The position numbers were made by a program, and so were the translations under genes. Of a stretch of DNA of 30,465 nucleotides, positions 16,840 through 28,917 are shown in pieces. The DNA is taken from assembly GCA_023627715.1 (NCBI GenBank), contig JAMAHW010000169.1, positions 1 through 30,465 on the forward strand, read 5' to 3'. The notes under the pieces were generated by a model. That model was not told the origin of the DNA, did not search any database, and saw only the letters and a list, made by a program, of their open reading frames with translations. Source of the stretch: Periconia sp. R9002. Taxonomy: Eukaryota; Ascomycota; Dothideomycetes; Pleosporales; Periconiaceae. Position 1 is the stretch's first letter, and every line of letters begins with the position of its first letter.

Positions 16840-18239
16840 TTAAGTCCTGATCCTGGTGAGGTGCAGACTATGGCCACCCGGCCGCACTGGCGCTAAAGTT
16901 TTGGGAGAGGTGTTTTTATTTTTTGTCCTTGGCAACGCCGTTGTGCAGGCGAACCCTAACTTCGAGGGACTCAAAACAACTGACGTGGTCGACTTGGGAA
17001 CAAAACTGTTCAAAGATAAACAGCGAAAAATGCTGCAGATCGGCTTCGGTAGCGAGTCATTTTTGTTATGCTCGAAGTCCCCCGCCTCAACAGCTTTCGA
17101 TGCAATGGCCCCCATCGCCCAGTCCCATGCGGTCTTCGCCATCGCGACTACGTAGCCACTCTGACCGCGAATGCCCTTCGCATCAGGCCGCGTGGCAATG
17201 AACACTCGGAATTTAGAGTCATGCAAGTCCAGGACAAGCTCTTGGTGGAACAGTGGCATTGGTGATCAGGACGTTTGTTCTTTCTGCTCTTAGCCGAGCG
17301 CGGGGCGTGGCTAGGCAGTTCGAGGATGCAGGTCAACTTCTCCCACTCTCCAGTCGTTAGTACCTTCACGTGCTTATTTGAACCACTGTAGGTCCTCTTG
17401 CAGATTGTCTTTTCGTGTTCCTGGAGCTGGCACGGTCCGTATCCGCAGTAGGTTATCGGACGGTGGGAATACTCTGGCGGCGCAGACCGCGCTATATCGT
17501 CCAAAGCTCGGATGTATCTGACTTTGGGCCTTCCCTGCCACGATTCACTCTCGCTTGGCTACAGGTGAAACTTGGCTCCGAGTATTTGCTTCAACGTGTA
17601 GATAGCCGCGTACGCAGTGTCGAGGGTCATGTCTTCTGGCTCTTAGGCTGATCCGCGCTGACCTGGCAGCTGACATGGAGAGATCGCTCTCCAATTGCTT
17701 CTTAAGCCAGTCCCATGTCTGCATGAGACATCGAAAGCGCTCATCGACGGGACGGCCCGCATAGTTACCAGCTCTTGATTCAAGTAAAAGCCACGGCCCC
17801 TTGCAACTACCACAGCCTCACCCAGATCAAAACTTCAAGCTCCCTCCAGCCAAGGATCGTGTTGGAGTACAGCATGGTCCTCAGAAAAGATCTGGATACA
17901 AAGCATATTGGACGCGGTGAAAGCTGGGTTGTCAGGAATGACTACCACGTTGCAGGTACTCGGCTCTGTATGCGGTTCGTTGTCTATTACCTGGGGTCTT
18001 GCCCCGGCTGGATCGATCCGTAGCGGGGCTGCGCGAGTATCCTGTGTCTGGATAGGTGCTGCCCGGGTAGGTCTTTCTCTTTGTTGTTCAATTTTTTTTG
18101 TCGTGATTCTATTGTTACAAACTACGTTTACATGAACGTTGGCAACTTCCGTTGGCCGTGCATCGTTTTTTTTTTTTTTTCCCTTCTTTGCGATCGTCGC
18201 GTTTGCACGCTGCTCAGTGCTTGCCTTTCTCCGACCCAT
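16840..18239 (-). pseudogene. Broken, formerly conserved gene of unknown function
   Basis: Minus-strand coding remnants form one protein in several frames. From ATG 18239 a basic N-terminus (MGRRKASTEQRANATIAKKG, then a lysine run) goes to a stop at 17835. Next, in another frame, comes GPWLLLESRAGNYAGRPVDE and MQTWDWLKKQLESDLS (near 17790-17690). Then MTLDTAYAAIYTLKQILGAK (near 17620), an in-frame TAG, and YIRALDDIARSAPPEYSHRP through GEWEKLTCILELPS. A further frame change near 17260 leads into LFHQELVLDLHDSKFRVFIA and RGQSGYVVAMAKTAWDWAMG, and the last stop is at 16840. Gene-like sequence with at least one internal stop and two or more frame shifts suggests a pseudogene, although some changes could be introns. 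Family not identified. Confidence 0.5.
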
Positions 18240-18429
18240 GTTCAGGTTTATTCGGCCATCGTTTACACCGAAGCATTGGACTTGTAGTGTGCAGTGGATA
18301 CTTAGAGCTAGCGACGAAGGATGTGAAGCGAGACGTGAAGTGGGGAGATACTTCGTTACCAAAATAGCAGAAATTCTTTTTTTACGGCATGATTCTTGCT
18401 ATGTATAGAGCGGGGGATTTTAAGAAGAC

Positions 18430-19200
18430 TTAAGGTTTCTTTCTCCTTCCACTTGGACTAAAGATCTCCCCCTTCCGCTTATGCTGTTTCTTTTTCCGTC
18501 TCTCTTTTGATCGTGTCACCTGTCGCGGCATGCGAGGTACGGGCTTTTCTATGGTGAGTCCGTTACTTTCCCATATACATGCCAGTTCTCTTTCAACTCT
18601 CTCAGTCACATCTTTCCATTCCTCTCTATCAGCCATACTTCCGAACACCAAATTTGAGACGATCATAAATTTATGGTCGGCCCAGCTGCCTTCTGTGTTA
18701 ATACAGCCGGACGGCATTGCAGTGGAAGGACCTTGAGACCAACAGATACCGGTCATTGCCGCATCTCCAAGACACGGTTGCCCATGGCGGTGATGTTGCT
18801 TAAGCTCTCTTCCCCACAGTCCTAGTTCGCCGAATACGTATTCTCTACTGCAAAGGTTGAGTAGGGCATGTTTCTGGCTCGATGGAAAATATGCTTCGAA
18901 GGTTCGACTGTATTCGTCTGCGAAAATTCGTGAGATGTCAGGACAGTGCATTTCGAAATTCCTCAAAAAGACACAAGCAATATCTGATAGTGATATGTTT
19001 TCAGCATAATTTTCATCATAGAGAGTGTTCGAAGCGTATATCTCCTCCAAGGTCTCCATGGGCGTAAGGTCCTGGGTTGCGCTTATTGTTTTATCCTCGT
19101 CACTTTGAGCAGTTGTTTTCGTTTGAAGCTGGCTGAGATAATCTTTCAGTTTTTGCTCGATTGTGGCATCCATCGTAGGGCCTATAGTCTGTCCCTCCAT
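18430..19200 (-). CDS. Hypothetical protein, 256 aa, basic tail
   Basis: Uninterrupted frame from ATG 19200. The N-terminus is helical and polar (IEQKLKDYLSQLQTKTTAQ). The central part is rich in aromatics (FEMHCPDISRIFADEYSRTF; LGLWGRELKQHHRHGQPCLG). A WADHKFMIVSNLVFGSMADR segment is followed by EEWKDVTERVERELACIWES. The C-terminal 35 residues are strongly basic (SKERRKKKQHKRKGE), a likely nuclear localisation signal. No catalytic motif or membrane segment. A short frame immediately upstream (19211-19483) may be a first exon. Family not recognised. Confidence 0.6.
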   Translation of the reverse strand: MEGQTIGPTMDATIEQKLKDYLSQLQTKTTAQSDEDKTISATQDLTPMETLEEIYASNTLYDENYAENISLSDIACVFLRNFEMHCPDISRIFADEYSRTFEAYFPSSQKHALLNLCSREYVFGELGLWGRELKQHHRHGQPCLGDAAMTGICWSQGPSTAMPSGCINTEGSWADHKFMIVSNLVFGSMADREEWKDVTERVERELACIWESNGLTIEKPVPRMPRQVTRSKERRKKKQHKRKGEIFSPSGRRKKP

Positions 19201-19210
19201 AATGTTCCTT

Positions 19211-19483
19211 CTACTCGGAAATTAGTTGTGACTTAACGACGGGGAAAAAAGACATACTGTTTATGAGGCAGGACCATTCATCTCTGTTGTATATGACGGC
19301 CAGCATATCCACCAGGTAGGATGCAGCCCAGTTTACCCCATAGCAAGGTGCTGATTTGCTGTTGTAGCTCTGGTGATGCAACCTGCCAGTATTGTCCCAT
19401 AATGAAAATGAACTGCAAGATAATCGAGAGTCGAGAAACGATGGTTCAGGTGATACTTTAATGAATTTTCTATTTGAGTCCAT
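19211..19483 (-). CDS. Short hypothetical frame or upstream exon
   Basis: ATG 19483; reads MDSNRKFIKV and GVNWAASYLVDMLAVIYNRD with EW following, then reaches a GTATGT donor at about 19259. A 48-50 nt intron to TAG near 19212 would join the 256 aa gene, but the phase (1) does not match that frame, so a one-base change or an independent short gene must be assumed. Its W-x-x-x-Y-x-V...RDEW segment loosely resembles WADHKFMIV...DREEW in the downstream protein. Confidence 0.3.
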   Translation of the reverse strand: MDSNRKFIKVSPEPSFLDSRLSCSSFSLWDNTGRLHHQSYNSKSAPCYGVNWAASYLVDMLAVIYNRDEWSCLINSMSFFPVVKSQLISE

Positions 19484-21576
19484 CAAGGAAAGATGCTCTT
19501 ATATAGAGAACGGAGCTTCAGAATGATCCTGCATCTAGCTAAACCGTTGACACCCTTGCCACCTTGTCACTTCCGATTGGTATCATCTCTCCAATCATCT
19601 GTGCTCTCTCTGACTTCAGCTCCTCTTTGCATGAATCTTGGACATAAATGCCTAAGATCAGCATAGCCTAGCCCACGCCTTGACCCCTGGAGTGGTCAAT
19701 TTCTCCAAGTGGCTGTCACTATGCCATAAGGAGGGCTGAGATTATTGATACTCTGCTTCAAGTGAAACATCAGCTGCCAAGCCCGACAAAGTATCCCGCG
19801 GCCTGCCTTGCAACTGCTTTTTTCAAAAGAGCATGCATATGTGGGTTGATGTAGTGAAACAGATCAAGGATACTAGCTAAGCCTCTAAACATCAGTGGTA
19901 ATGGTCTTTCGCAAGGCTTACTCGGACGGAAAGCAATGCTAAGAAGTGCTGAATCTGCATTGTATGGACTCAGTTCTCATTTGAAGTCAACCCAACCGAC
20001 AACAGCAAGCGCCAGCTACTACGCGATATCATCTAGTCTAGGCATATTTTGAAATTTTGCCTGGTACTAGCGCAATTTTCGAGGGCTGTGTTTGAAAAAT
20101 AGGTTATGTGGTGGCGGTGGCAGACGACACCAAGTGTTCCATAAAGCCTCGCCACATTGTCCAAAATCCTGTATAGAAGAGCTAAGTCCTGTGCTAGATA
20201 AATGCTAGAACTAAGTATGTATCTAGAGCATTTTCTATGGGTAAGTGATCCTCTTCTCCAAGTTTTTTTCTTGCGCAGAAAACTAGAGCACCGTAACTTT
20301 ACACATGTTCTCCAACACCGTGCCCCGTCCTAGGTACACCTCTGCGAAGAGTCACATACACCAAGACAGTGCCTGTGGCGATGCCGTGGGCTTCTAGCTT
20401 GACACGGAAGTTGCATGAATACGGCACAGGAAGACATAGATGTCGATGATCCGCTGACCCACTAGACTCCCTCGCAAGGCATTTTTCCGTTAGAGACTGC
20501 GATGAGCGCGTGGTGTCTTGAACGGAGGCCATGTATTGGTGGAAGAACGCCATATCGGTCGTTCAGGCAGCTTTTGCCCGGCAGGCAGCGGCGAAGGTCT
20601 TAATACCATCCGTGCGGAGAGTCCGTTCCTTCCAGCACCATCTATTCCACCATCCAACTTGGGGAGAGAGCGTCCGCACATGGTACCTACTGAACCTCTG
20701 TACGCGATAAGTTTCTGCGCCTCGAGTGTTAACGTCGCCAGCAGACGGGGATGGATGGCACTTGCAGAAACTCAGTGATGTAAGCACTGTAATGCATTGT
20801 AGCAGTCCTAGGCAGCTAGGTACTTCACCAACAAACGCTTCATAAAGCCACCCTGCTAGTTGCGGAGGCGTAACCGGTCAGAAGGGTGAGGAGGCTTAGG
20901 TAGTGCATACTTATACCTTGCCTGCAAACTCGTCCTGCCTCCTACGCCATCACGCCTCCCAATACAGCTCAGAGCTGCCAACAAGGTGCAGATGTATGCA
21001 TCAGAGGCACCACGGAACCCCAGAGTAGGACAATAGGACAGTAGAAAGTAGGATCTGTCTTGAGCATTTGAGAGAAGGGTGAACTCCTGGGATGGGATCG
21101 GTGGATCATCCGAATACATCGCTTCGGAACATTGGAGAGGTAGCAGCTGGCACTCTTTAACTAAAAAACAGCATGGAATGACGGTTTGATTGTTTAGTAC
21201 AGAGATCAAAGGCCAAGCTGCAAAAATACCGTTTTCCGTTAGCGTTCTCGTGCTTTCTAGCCTTTTTGCCCGTGTTTACGGTGCACTTCCCCGTGTTCTT
21301 CGTTTTTTGTCTAATGTATGCAACCGTTCGTAGTGCTGTGCAAAAATGGGTTTCAAAATCAAGCCTACGCTCCCGGACGTGGTGACCTTCTACTGAATGC
21401 TCCGGAATTGGATTCTACTCTGGTACTCGGTTCTGGAATGGGGGGGCATTCCAAAACTAAACCCTATTAGGAAATGCGTCGCCGCTCGGGCCACCTCCTG
21501 AGGTACGTACTCAGCCCAGATAAACAGCCTCACAGCTACATTGTACTGGCTGTGTCTACCTCCACGCCAAGCTATA
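19484..21576. other. Two kilobases with no convincing gene
   Basis: Several frames of 60-117 codons on both strands (for example minus 20299-20553 from an ATG, and minus 20856-21209) lack recognisable motifs and overlap each other. I see no RNA gene or repeat array. Confidence 0.4.
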
Positions 21577-21819
21577 ATGGCTGATCAATCGATCTTTCCT
21601 GCACCGTCTATAAGAGACCTCCTTGAGCAGCTTAACCTCCATGTCAATGAGCCGGAGCCTACCATTATCTGTCGTACATGCCAATTTGCTCTGAATGGGA
21701 CCAATTCTTTGGTGAATCATGTTGTAGAAAAACACAAACTACCAAGGCGTTTGGCAAAAAAGGCGTCCCAACGGCTGGAACTATACACCATTTTAGGACC
21801 GAAGGAGCTTCGACTGTGA
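21577..21819 (+). CDS. OrsD-like (DUF3505) N-terminal zinc-finger fragment
   Basis: ATG at 21577; 80 aa. The segment IICRTCQFALNGTNSLVNHV followed by VEKHKLPRR has the C-x2-C...H-x4/5-H spacing of the C2H2-like domain that opens fungal OrsD/DUF3505 proteins. Those proteins are usually several hundred residues and often belong to multi-copy, helicase-associated loci. Here the frame stops 40 residues after the finger, so this is a truncated copy or a first exon whose continuation is lost; nothing related was seen downstream. Confidence 0.55.
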   Translation: MADQSIFPAPSIRDLLEQLNLHVNEPEPTIICRTCQFALNGTNSLVNHVVEKHKLPRRLAKKASQRLELYTILGPKELRL

Positions 21820-22336
21820 CCAGACCATTCTGCCCCTAGAGATACATGGCTAAATGGACCCAACCATCACTCCAATTCTTCAAGTTCTAAGTGGTTCACT
21901 TACGCTGATGGTATGCGCTAACTCTGTCGCCTCGCCTCCTCAAAATCATACAAATGAGCATGGACGACTACAAGCAATGGGGAGATAGCAACCACAGCCA
22001 TCTCTTTGATTATGTTTAAGACAAGTTACTGCACATGTGCTTGCGTAAATTGTGCGCGTCCTTTTACCTTTGCTACTCCCCTGGAAAGAAGAGCTGGTCA
22101 AAAAAAATCTAAAAAAAGGTGTTGAGAAACAATCCACTTCGCAAATGTGGGGATGCTTCGAGGTTAAGAAATTCCCCGGCACGAGCCTTATTGGGTTAGT
22201 GGCCAAGTTTATACGCGTAGAATTGCCGTGCCAAGGTTGCGACACCACAACATCTCGAGGTCAACAACACATCTCCAATGCATCTCCATCAAACGCCAAC
22301 CACACCTACAATCCCCGAACCTATCTTGCATCCTTC
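21820..22336. other. Intergenic, promoter of the DUF7924-type gene
   Basis: No separate gene. The frame of the downstream gene is open for nearly 300 nt upstream but has no good ATG before 22337, so this is read as 5' UTR and promoter. Confidence 0.4.
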
Positions 22337-23679
22337 ATGACACTGAAGCGCAAGCGATCTGATTGCTTCAACGCCGGTGCATCCGCCTCGTCCTCCCAGG
22401 GACGCGCCCGCTGCACCGACCGGAGCCTCGAGCCTCCCTTTACTCCCTCTCCCGCGAGCCGCATATTTCTATTGACCGAAGAGAACCTCCGCAAGCATAC
22501 GAAGTCGCTGACTACGCGATCCGGGGAAATGCCAAACCAACGAGCCTCATCGCCTGCCCGACTCGATAAACGCACCAAGCTCTGGACCTATAATGTCAAC
22601 GTTGACTCTGTGAAAGACTATCCGGAAGAATTGAAACTTCATGTTGAGAACACATTGCTGAGGAAGCGAGAGACACAGGCGTCGCCGAATGCGAAAAAGA
22701 TAGTGTCAAAGCGCCAGATGGCAGCGGCACAGGATGAGGACGGTGGCATCGACTTCCTCAAGCCTCATCTCCTGTTCATTGGCGAGGATAAGGATGACGA
22801 GAAAGGGATACCTGGTATCGTGTCGCGAGATAAGATAAACCTTGCGTCTGAATTCCTTCCTCCAGTACCGAATGGCGACGTCCTCATTGCGCAAGGAGGA
22901 CAGCTGTCGCGCCCGCAGCCAGACATTGCTATTGGTTACACCACCTTTCAGTTTGCTTGCAAGGCTGGTGTTAATTTGGTAACGAAATTCACTAAAGAGG
23001 AAGACGTGTGGCTTACAAAGTGTGTTCCTTCCCTTTGCGCGCGCCTACGCTGACGCTGACCCATTATTAAAGCTATCGCCTAACCCCTTTTATGCATTTC
23101 CCTTTCTTGACATCTCAATGGAAGCCTGCAGCTGGCTCTGAGACATTTCATCACGCAGAAAACCAAGCCGCGCGCGACGGCTCGACTATTGTGAACCATC
23201 TCCATAGTCTCTTCTATAAAGCATACAATCGTAATCCCACCGCCATTGAAGCCTCTCACGTCTCAGTGACATGCGACATGCAAGCCGTTCAAGTATGGAT
23301 ACACTGGCGAGAAGAGACGGCGGAGGAAGGAGTGCAACATTACATGCGGTCGTTCGCACGCGCGTTCTTATGCGACGTTTCCCAGCTGCAGGAGGTGCGC
23401 TCGGTACTCTGGAACGTTTTGGAATACTCGCTGGGCCCGCGGCTGAGCTTTATCAAGGCAGCACTGCCGCTTTGGTGGAAGAACAGCGGATCGAAGAGGC
23501 AGACAAGAGAAGCGAGTGTGAGCGCGACGAGCGTCGCATCCTCGAGCGTGTCCAACGCGACACTGCCTCGGTCGCTTCACTTCCAGGTCCCTCTCACGCC
23601 GTCCTCCATTTCGGGTGACTCGGAACCTCAGAAAAAGCGGCAGAGAACAATGGAGGACTACGATCAGGTTGTTGGTTGA
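22337..23679 (+). CDS. DUF7924-type protein (PD-(D/E)XK-like), 429 aa
   Basis: Two exons: 22337-23019 and 23073-23679 (1290 nt), with a 53 nt intron (GTGTGT...TAAAG, phase 2). The N-terminus is basic (MTLKRKRSD) and Ser/Pro-rich, with no signal peptide. The conserved C-terminal domain begins around KLWTYNVNVDSVKDYPEEL, passes RPQPDIAIGYTTFQF at the end of exon 1 and continues with HFPFLTSQWKPAAG, NQAARDGSTIVNHLHSLFYKAYN, THE-like ASHVSVTCDMQAVQVWIHW and a C-terminal NLS-like KKRQR. This matches the fungal DUF7924 family, thought to have a restriction-endonuclease-like fold; D-x-n-QWK would be the nuclease-like residues. The family is common and expanded in accessory fungal regions; the role is unknown. 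The gene looks intact. Confidence 0.75.
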
Positions 23680-24526
23680 GGTTTATATTTAGCAAGTCCG
23701 TACAATGAAACAATTGAATGATACGCTTCTGAGGCTTAAGGAACCTGATAAAAAGATCCCTTGTATAGTTCACGTCACCCGAAATGTCGCCGGACATGAG
23801 AGCCGCATACAACAGCTTCGAGCACTCCTAGCTCTCCAGATGTAAAGCATGGAGTCCTGTTCCTCTTAGAAGTGGTTTCGTTGAGAAGTCGCGGACCACC
23901 TTATCAATCCACTTGTAATCACAGAAGCTGTCCCGTAGCATTTTCTATCACTTCAAATTACAACACACTCCTTGGAATTACTACTTGTTGTACCTAACTG
24001 CCCTACCTTCTACTTCGTGATACTTTCGGCTAATCGTCCGCGAAAATCAACTTGAGTTCTCCAAGACTTCAACAGAACGACTGGTATCGCGTAGATCCCC
24101 TGCTAGTAAGCATAGGTAAATCATCTTTAGTTAAATAAACACTCGATTTTTGATACTTTTCCTCTCGCGTGCAATGTATCATTCATAGTACATTAAATGA
24201 TAGTACGAGCTCGTAACAACCACTGCACCTAAGAATACCCCAAGTTTAACACTCTCCGGTCACATCATAGGCTCCCACGCAGAAGTTTGGAGGCAAATGT
24301 GTCTGGAGGTTAAACTGTAGTCTAAAGGGAGAAGGCTGGAACGTCGATATAGCTCCTTTCATTATCATCTAAGAGCCATGTCTTCAACACGAGGCTAAAC
24401 GTGATAGGCTGAAGGAGAAGCTACCATATAGGAAGGTTAATCTTAGAATTTGGGAAGCTATGTAGATACATAACCTTCCGTACTTTTTTTCTCATTGGTA
24501 ACTATCTCTTATACAATTTTTGTAGC
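23680..24526. other. AT-rich intergenic, no gene seen
   Basis: No open frame with coding character; no repeat array recognised. Confidence 0.4.
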
Positions 24527-26104
24527 ATGTCTGATAGAGGAAAACGCATTATGTCTTCCGCGTTAAGTGAGGCTAGTAAGATAACAACTAAGGGTCAAGT
24601 AGCGCAATCGCAGAGCTACACCAAAATACGGAAGGCTTGAAGGAGTACGACCAACTTTTGGCGAGCAACAGTAACCTTCGAAATGAGCTTAAAAAAAGGG
24701 TAATGAAGTGAAGGTTGAAATTGAAGAGATAGTAAGGATAAATCAAGAAAGGAAAAATTACAAAATGCAAATGGAGAAGAAGCTGGAGCAGTTCGATTTT
24801 AAAAGCCAATTAAATTCAATTGTACGAGGAACGATGTAGCGCTTGGGAAAAGGAAAAAGAATACCATTCGAAAGACTACGAAGAGCTGTCGCGGTAAGGC
24901 AAAAACTGAAAACGACATAAACAATGGCTGAGGATCTCGCCAAAGAGAGGCTTGGTTGAAAGAAATTGGATTGTCGGTAGCAACCCAGAGAGAAAAGCTT
25001 GGGGTCGTACCATTGAAGACCAATGAAACGTAAGATACTTTTCCTCAAATGTCCCGCAGATATTAACAGCACCTTAGAAGTGAGCATTTGGAGCGGCTGA
25101 CCACGAACATCCCCCAACTTGTCCATACTTCATAGAACACTCCCAGACCCTGCTGTCCGTTGGTCTTCGCACCTACTTCGCCTTTCTTTCCCTGTGACTG
25201 ATGTAGCCAACCAGGTGCAAGTCAAAGCCTCGGCTTCCATTTTACGGATACCGCAAGTGCCTTCAAATTCCACGGTGGCCCAACGTATTCGTTGCGCTCT
25301 TGTTGAAGCTGTCATTGCTTCAGAACTATCAGATTTTCATATTTCACATATTGTAGGTAGTACTGAAGATACTACTTTCAAGTGGGTACTTGCTAAGCTT
25401 ATGAAAACGCATTTACATCAGACTCAAATCATCCCGTGCCAACTGGTGAAGATCTTTGCGAATCTTCTGGTATTGACGAGATGGCTACCCAAAGTGTAGA
25501 AGACGTATGCGCAATATCCAATTCCTGGCTCCACGACGACACTGCAAGAAACGATGATGTCAGGAAAGGTCTTACGGTTTTATTCTCCGGGTTGATAAAT
25601 TTATGGTGTTGTGAACAGAGCCTAACGGTGGCTGGAGAAGTCACAGAAGGAAAATGGCACAACGAGGAAGGTAGAAAACTCGAGTACGATAATATTAATG
25701 GCGAAGAACTACAGAGACTTGGACATCCAGCTCGAGGATTCAATAGAGGTTCTCTTTCCTTAAATATACGCAGGTAAGCCTCTCGTCTTCCATGGATACA
25801 CCCTCTTTTCTACACATTGAATTGTGATTCAGGCACCTCATGACCGTCATCGCGCACTCTGCCTACTAGATACATCCAGGAGCCAAAGAGTAAGGACTAG
25901 CAGCAATGAAGGACAGCAGGCGAGAAAAGACAGCAGCAAGCTTAGCAGAAGCTGTGCCAATGAACACATAAATGAAACCACAGTTTCGAGAAGTACCGTC
26001 TCTAGCTCAGTAAGAAGTTCCACGCAAAGATGTACTTCTGCCCCATCAAAGAGCCATAGGTCGGCCAAAGGGTCTATGGGGGACAGGCCGGGAGTAGCCA
26101 ATTG
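24527..26104 (+). pseudogene. Frameshifted coiled-coil protein gene
   Basis: From ATG 24527 (MSDRGKRIMSSALSEASK) the coding sequence moves between frames: NTEGLKEYDQLLASNSNLRN near 24610, then EVKVEIEEIVRINQERKNYK with MQMEKKLEQFDF, then LYEERCSAWEKEKEYHSKDY and EELSR near 24815-24895. After about 25200 come NQVQVKASASILRIPQVPSN, TVAQRIRCALVEAVIASELS and, in another frame, SVEDVCAISNSWLHDD to LSLNIRR, then a probable intron (GTAAGC...TTCAG, 25774-25832). The heptad-like charged segments predict a coiled coil. At least three single-base frame changes near A-runs argue for a pseudogene. It resembles fungal Mei5-like or similar coiled-coil proteins, but I cannot name the family. Confidence 0.55.
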
Positions 26105-26637
26105 AGTCTCGGAACAATACAAATCCACCTAGCCTACATGTAAAGTGTTTGTAAGCAGCACGACCTCTTACCTCTACTGCTGTAGCAAGAGTTGCACAAG
26201 CCGTGCCGTTTACAAGCCACTCACCCGTCTAAATATTCATCCGATATTATTGTTTACACTGCTTCATCTATTTCTCTCCCTCCGCATACGATCCCTCGAA
26301 TTGCCTTCTGCCTCATTTACGCTCTTCCCGACAGTATTCTTACCCTTGTAGGATAATGATCGGCTCGTTTCTCGCTTTTTGGCCTTTATTGGAGAAATTG
26401 AACCCATAACCCTCGAAATTCCCTTTATCGACGTGGCTTGATAAATAATGCAATGGGAGATTTTCCGGTGCATGTCTCAGATAGAATGCGCTAATCTAAA
26501 CTAAGTAGAGCTGACAAGACATCGAAGATTTTTATACAAAACGAACGTTCTCCGTGAACGCGTGTCATCGATTGCCTGCGTATGGTGCTTACCTATTCGA
26601 TGACTATCCCCGCTGAAGGCAGAATATGGATGGATAG
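26105..26637. other. No gene seen
   Basis: Short frames only; nothing recognised between the broken coiled-coil gene and the repeat region. Confidence 0.4.
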
Positions 26638-27085
26638 CCACGAACAGCCATCAAGGTTCAGGTTTACACGGTCTACCGGAGGCGGCTTATGAACGTGATC
26701 GGTAATCGTAGTCGATAGAACGCGCATCTGCGGAGTCAGCGTCCTTCACCATTTGCAGAACACAGAACTGCCCTTGTCTGCTGATAACAAGGCACATGGC
26801 TATATTCATATGGATGGTCTTCACTAAGAAAGCTTACAGCTCGTCTGCAGCTAGGTGTTGAGTTTTTTACTCGTAGCTTGTTGTCATGAGCCATGGCCTA
26901 GTGCTCAAAAATTGCACTACCCACAATTGCCAAGTTTCGCGCGAACGCACTTTTACCTATAGCCAGAATTCGCTCGTGGCGAGAGGTTCGATCATCGCCC
27001 GTCACTTACCTTGCGTCAAAGCGTACAGATAGGCGTTTTTTTTTTGCTCGCCTTGACAAGCGTCGCATTTGCATCTCGTTTGCGT
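26638..27085. repeat. Diverged direct repeat, left copy
   Basis: Matches 30043-30465 in the same orientation with a nearly constant offset of 3389-3405 nt. Shared landmarks: CACGAACAGCCA, GTAATC followed by GCGCATCT or GCGTCT, GGCACATGGC/TGCACATGGC, GCTTACAGCTCGTCTGC (offset 3389), TTCGATC (offset 3389) and GTCAAAGCGTACAGA (offset 3393). Identity is only moderate. Candidates are old LTRs or an ancient tandem duplication; no TG...CA ends or primer-binding site were found. Confidence 0.6.
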
Positions 27086-28917
27086 ACACGTCGCCCATGC
27101 AACGGCGTTTCAACAAGCCGATATTGTCAGCAGCTTAACTTGAGCTCATTAGCTTACCATGTCCTGACCAAATCACTGGTAACATCCAGTCGATGGCCTT
27201 ACCACGCTTGAACTGGGTGACTTATTATGTTGTAGCCGGGTGGCTCGCTATGCTAGTCAAACTACGTCATCAACTCAAAACGCTCTTTTTCTTGCGCGTC
27301 GACAGCAGCTTAGCAACTTTGCTATGGCGGCAGGTCGCTTTTACCCGCTGACTCGGCGTGGACTGGGGCGAAACACGAGTTGGTCCTCCTCGGTGCTTAC
27401 TTCCCCGAAGCGCGTAAGCGAGAAGAGCCTGACGATGGAAGCTCCGCTGATGTAGTGCATGGGTATCGTTTGTGGATTCCACTTCAGAAATTGCACACTT
27501 GATGTGCTTACCGTTACCGTAGAGTTGCTAAGCCGCTGATGCTGCGTGAAAAAGCACTTTGAGATGATGACGCGGTCCATTTCAGCCGAGGGACAACATG
27601 TGATTTAGCAGAGGAATGGTGAGCCACCCGGCTGTAGCAAGGTTAGTCACCAGGTGATGGTACGATGGTTCACCCGACGAACTAGTTGTTGCTGCTATAG
27701 CAAGGCCATACTGTGCTCGAGTACATCTGCTAACGGTATCGTCTCCGCGGAACTCTGTTCCCTATTCATCGAGCGACTCGTCATATCATAACTGATGAAA
27801 TCGTCGCACTGCAACTGAATGGCTCAGTCAATTGGATGGCTATGCTTCAACCAAATTACCTTCCTTGTTCTAGTTCAGTGACTCGCTATGCTATGCTAAA
27901 GTGGCTCGCTATACCTGGGACGAGTGACGCACCATATCCTTATCAATTTTCTCCACATATACTGGGCGGGTAGCTCTCTATACTCTATCAGCCCCTCACC
28001 CGTCCCCTATCGGCCCACTCGCTACAGTTCATCACCTTTCGAGGCAGCCAGAGCCGGTGCAACCCCACGGTCAATGACGCTCCGTACACTCGTTAGACAA
28101 ACACTTCGATGACTCGACAGCTTCATCTGCCTCTCGTGTCTTCAGGGTTGGATTACTTGTAGATATGTTACAGTCAGGTAGAAGCAATCAACACCGTCAA
28201 TTGCTTACCAAAACAACTAGCCTGTTTGACCTCTTAACCCGTTCTATCTAACACGTGCCTTGCATCTGATTTTGTGATGAGCTCAGTCGATTTTCCCTAG
28301 GTGGACATGTTCGTCGCCACTCTGTCCAGCTCGTCGTGCGGGACTCGCGAGAATTTCGACTCTGTATTCCAACCCAGGTGAATTGGCTGTGACCGGAAGA
28401 GCGGCCTCTGTGGACTCGCAATGGAGAAGGCACTTGGAATATCTGGATTGAGACCAAACTGATTGTATTTTAATGAAAGCTATCACAGTGTTAGATAGAG
28501 GGATTGCATACTTAATGAAAAATTCAACACGTATTAGGCAAGTGTCATGCGCGAGGTGAAACCAGATTGAATCTGTCGATCAGATAGGTTGCCAAATCCA
28601 TCACAAACTTTGACCGAGTAAGGCGAGTCACTCCTTCATTTCATCGGGTAGGGTATAACGAGCCACTCGGTCGAAGAGCGGCAAAGGGTTCAGTCGAAGC
28701 ATGGTGAGCCGACAGTGTACAATGTCTCACGGAGTGACGGATACATGGAAGCGATGTTCTGCATAATGTCTTTGTTGGCGCAAATATGGAACTGCCCTCG
28801 TCCTGATCAGACCACCTGCCATTATTAATAAAGTGACTCACCGTGACCTAGCTGTAGTAGCAACGGCCTTCTAGCCAGGTAAGTTGTCGTACCACCATCA
28901 GGCGGCCTAGCTGCTAC
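27086..28917. repeat. Gene-free region with scattered satellite-like motifs
   Basis: No convincing gene. The motif GTGRCTCGCTATGCTA or its relatives recurs: near 27239, 27882-27915 (two in succession), and in reverse complement near 27606-27650 (GTGAGCCAC, CTGTAGCAAGGTTAGTCACC) and 28655-28670. A signal-peptide-like frame at 27011 begins only at TTG and was not called. Confidence 0.45.

Noticed and set aside
20299..20787. Cluster of overlapping frames on both strands
   Set aside because: No motif, no splice structure and mutual overlap; compatible with a locally GC-rich stretch.
27011..27211. Signal-peptide-like frame followed by a Cys-containing stretch
   Set aside because: No ATG (starts at TTG), lies in the diverged direct repeat, and the matching right copy does not keep the frame.
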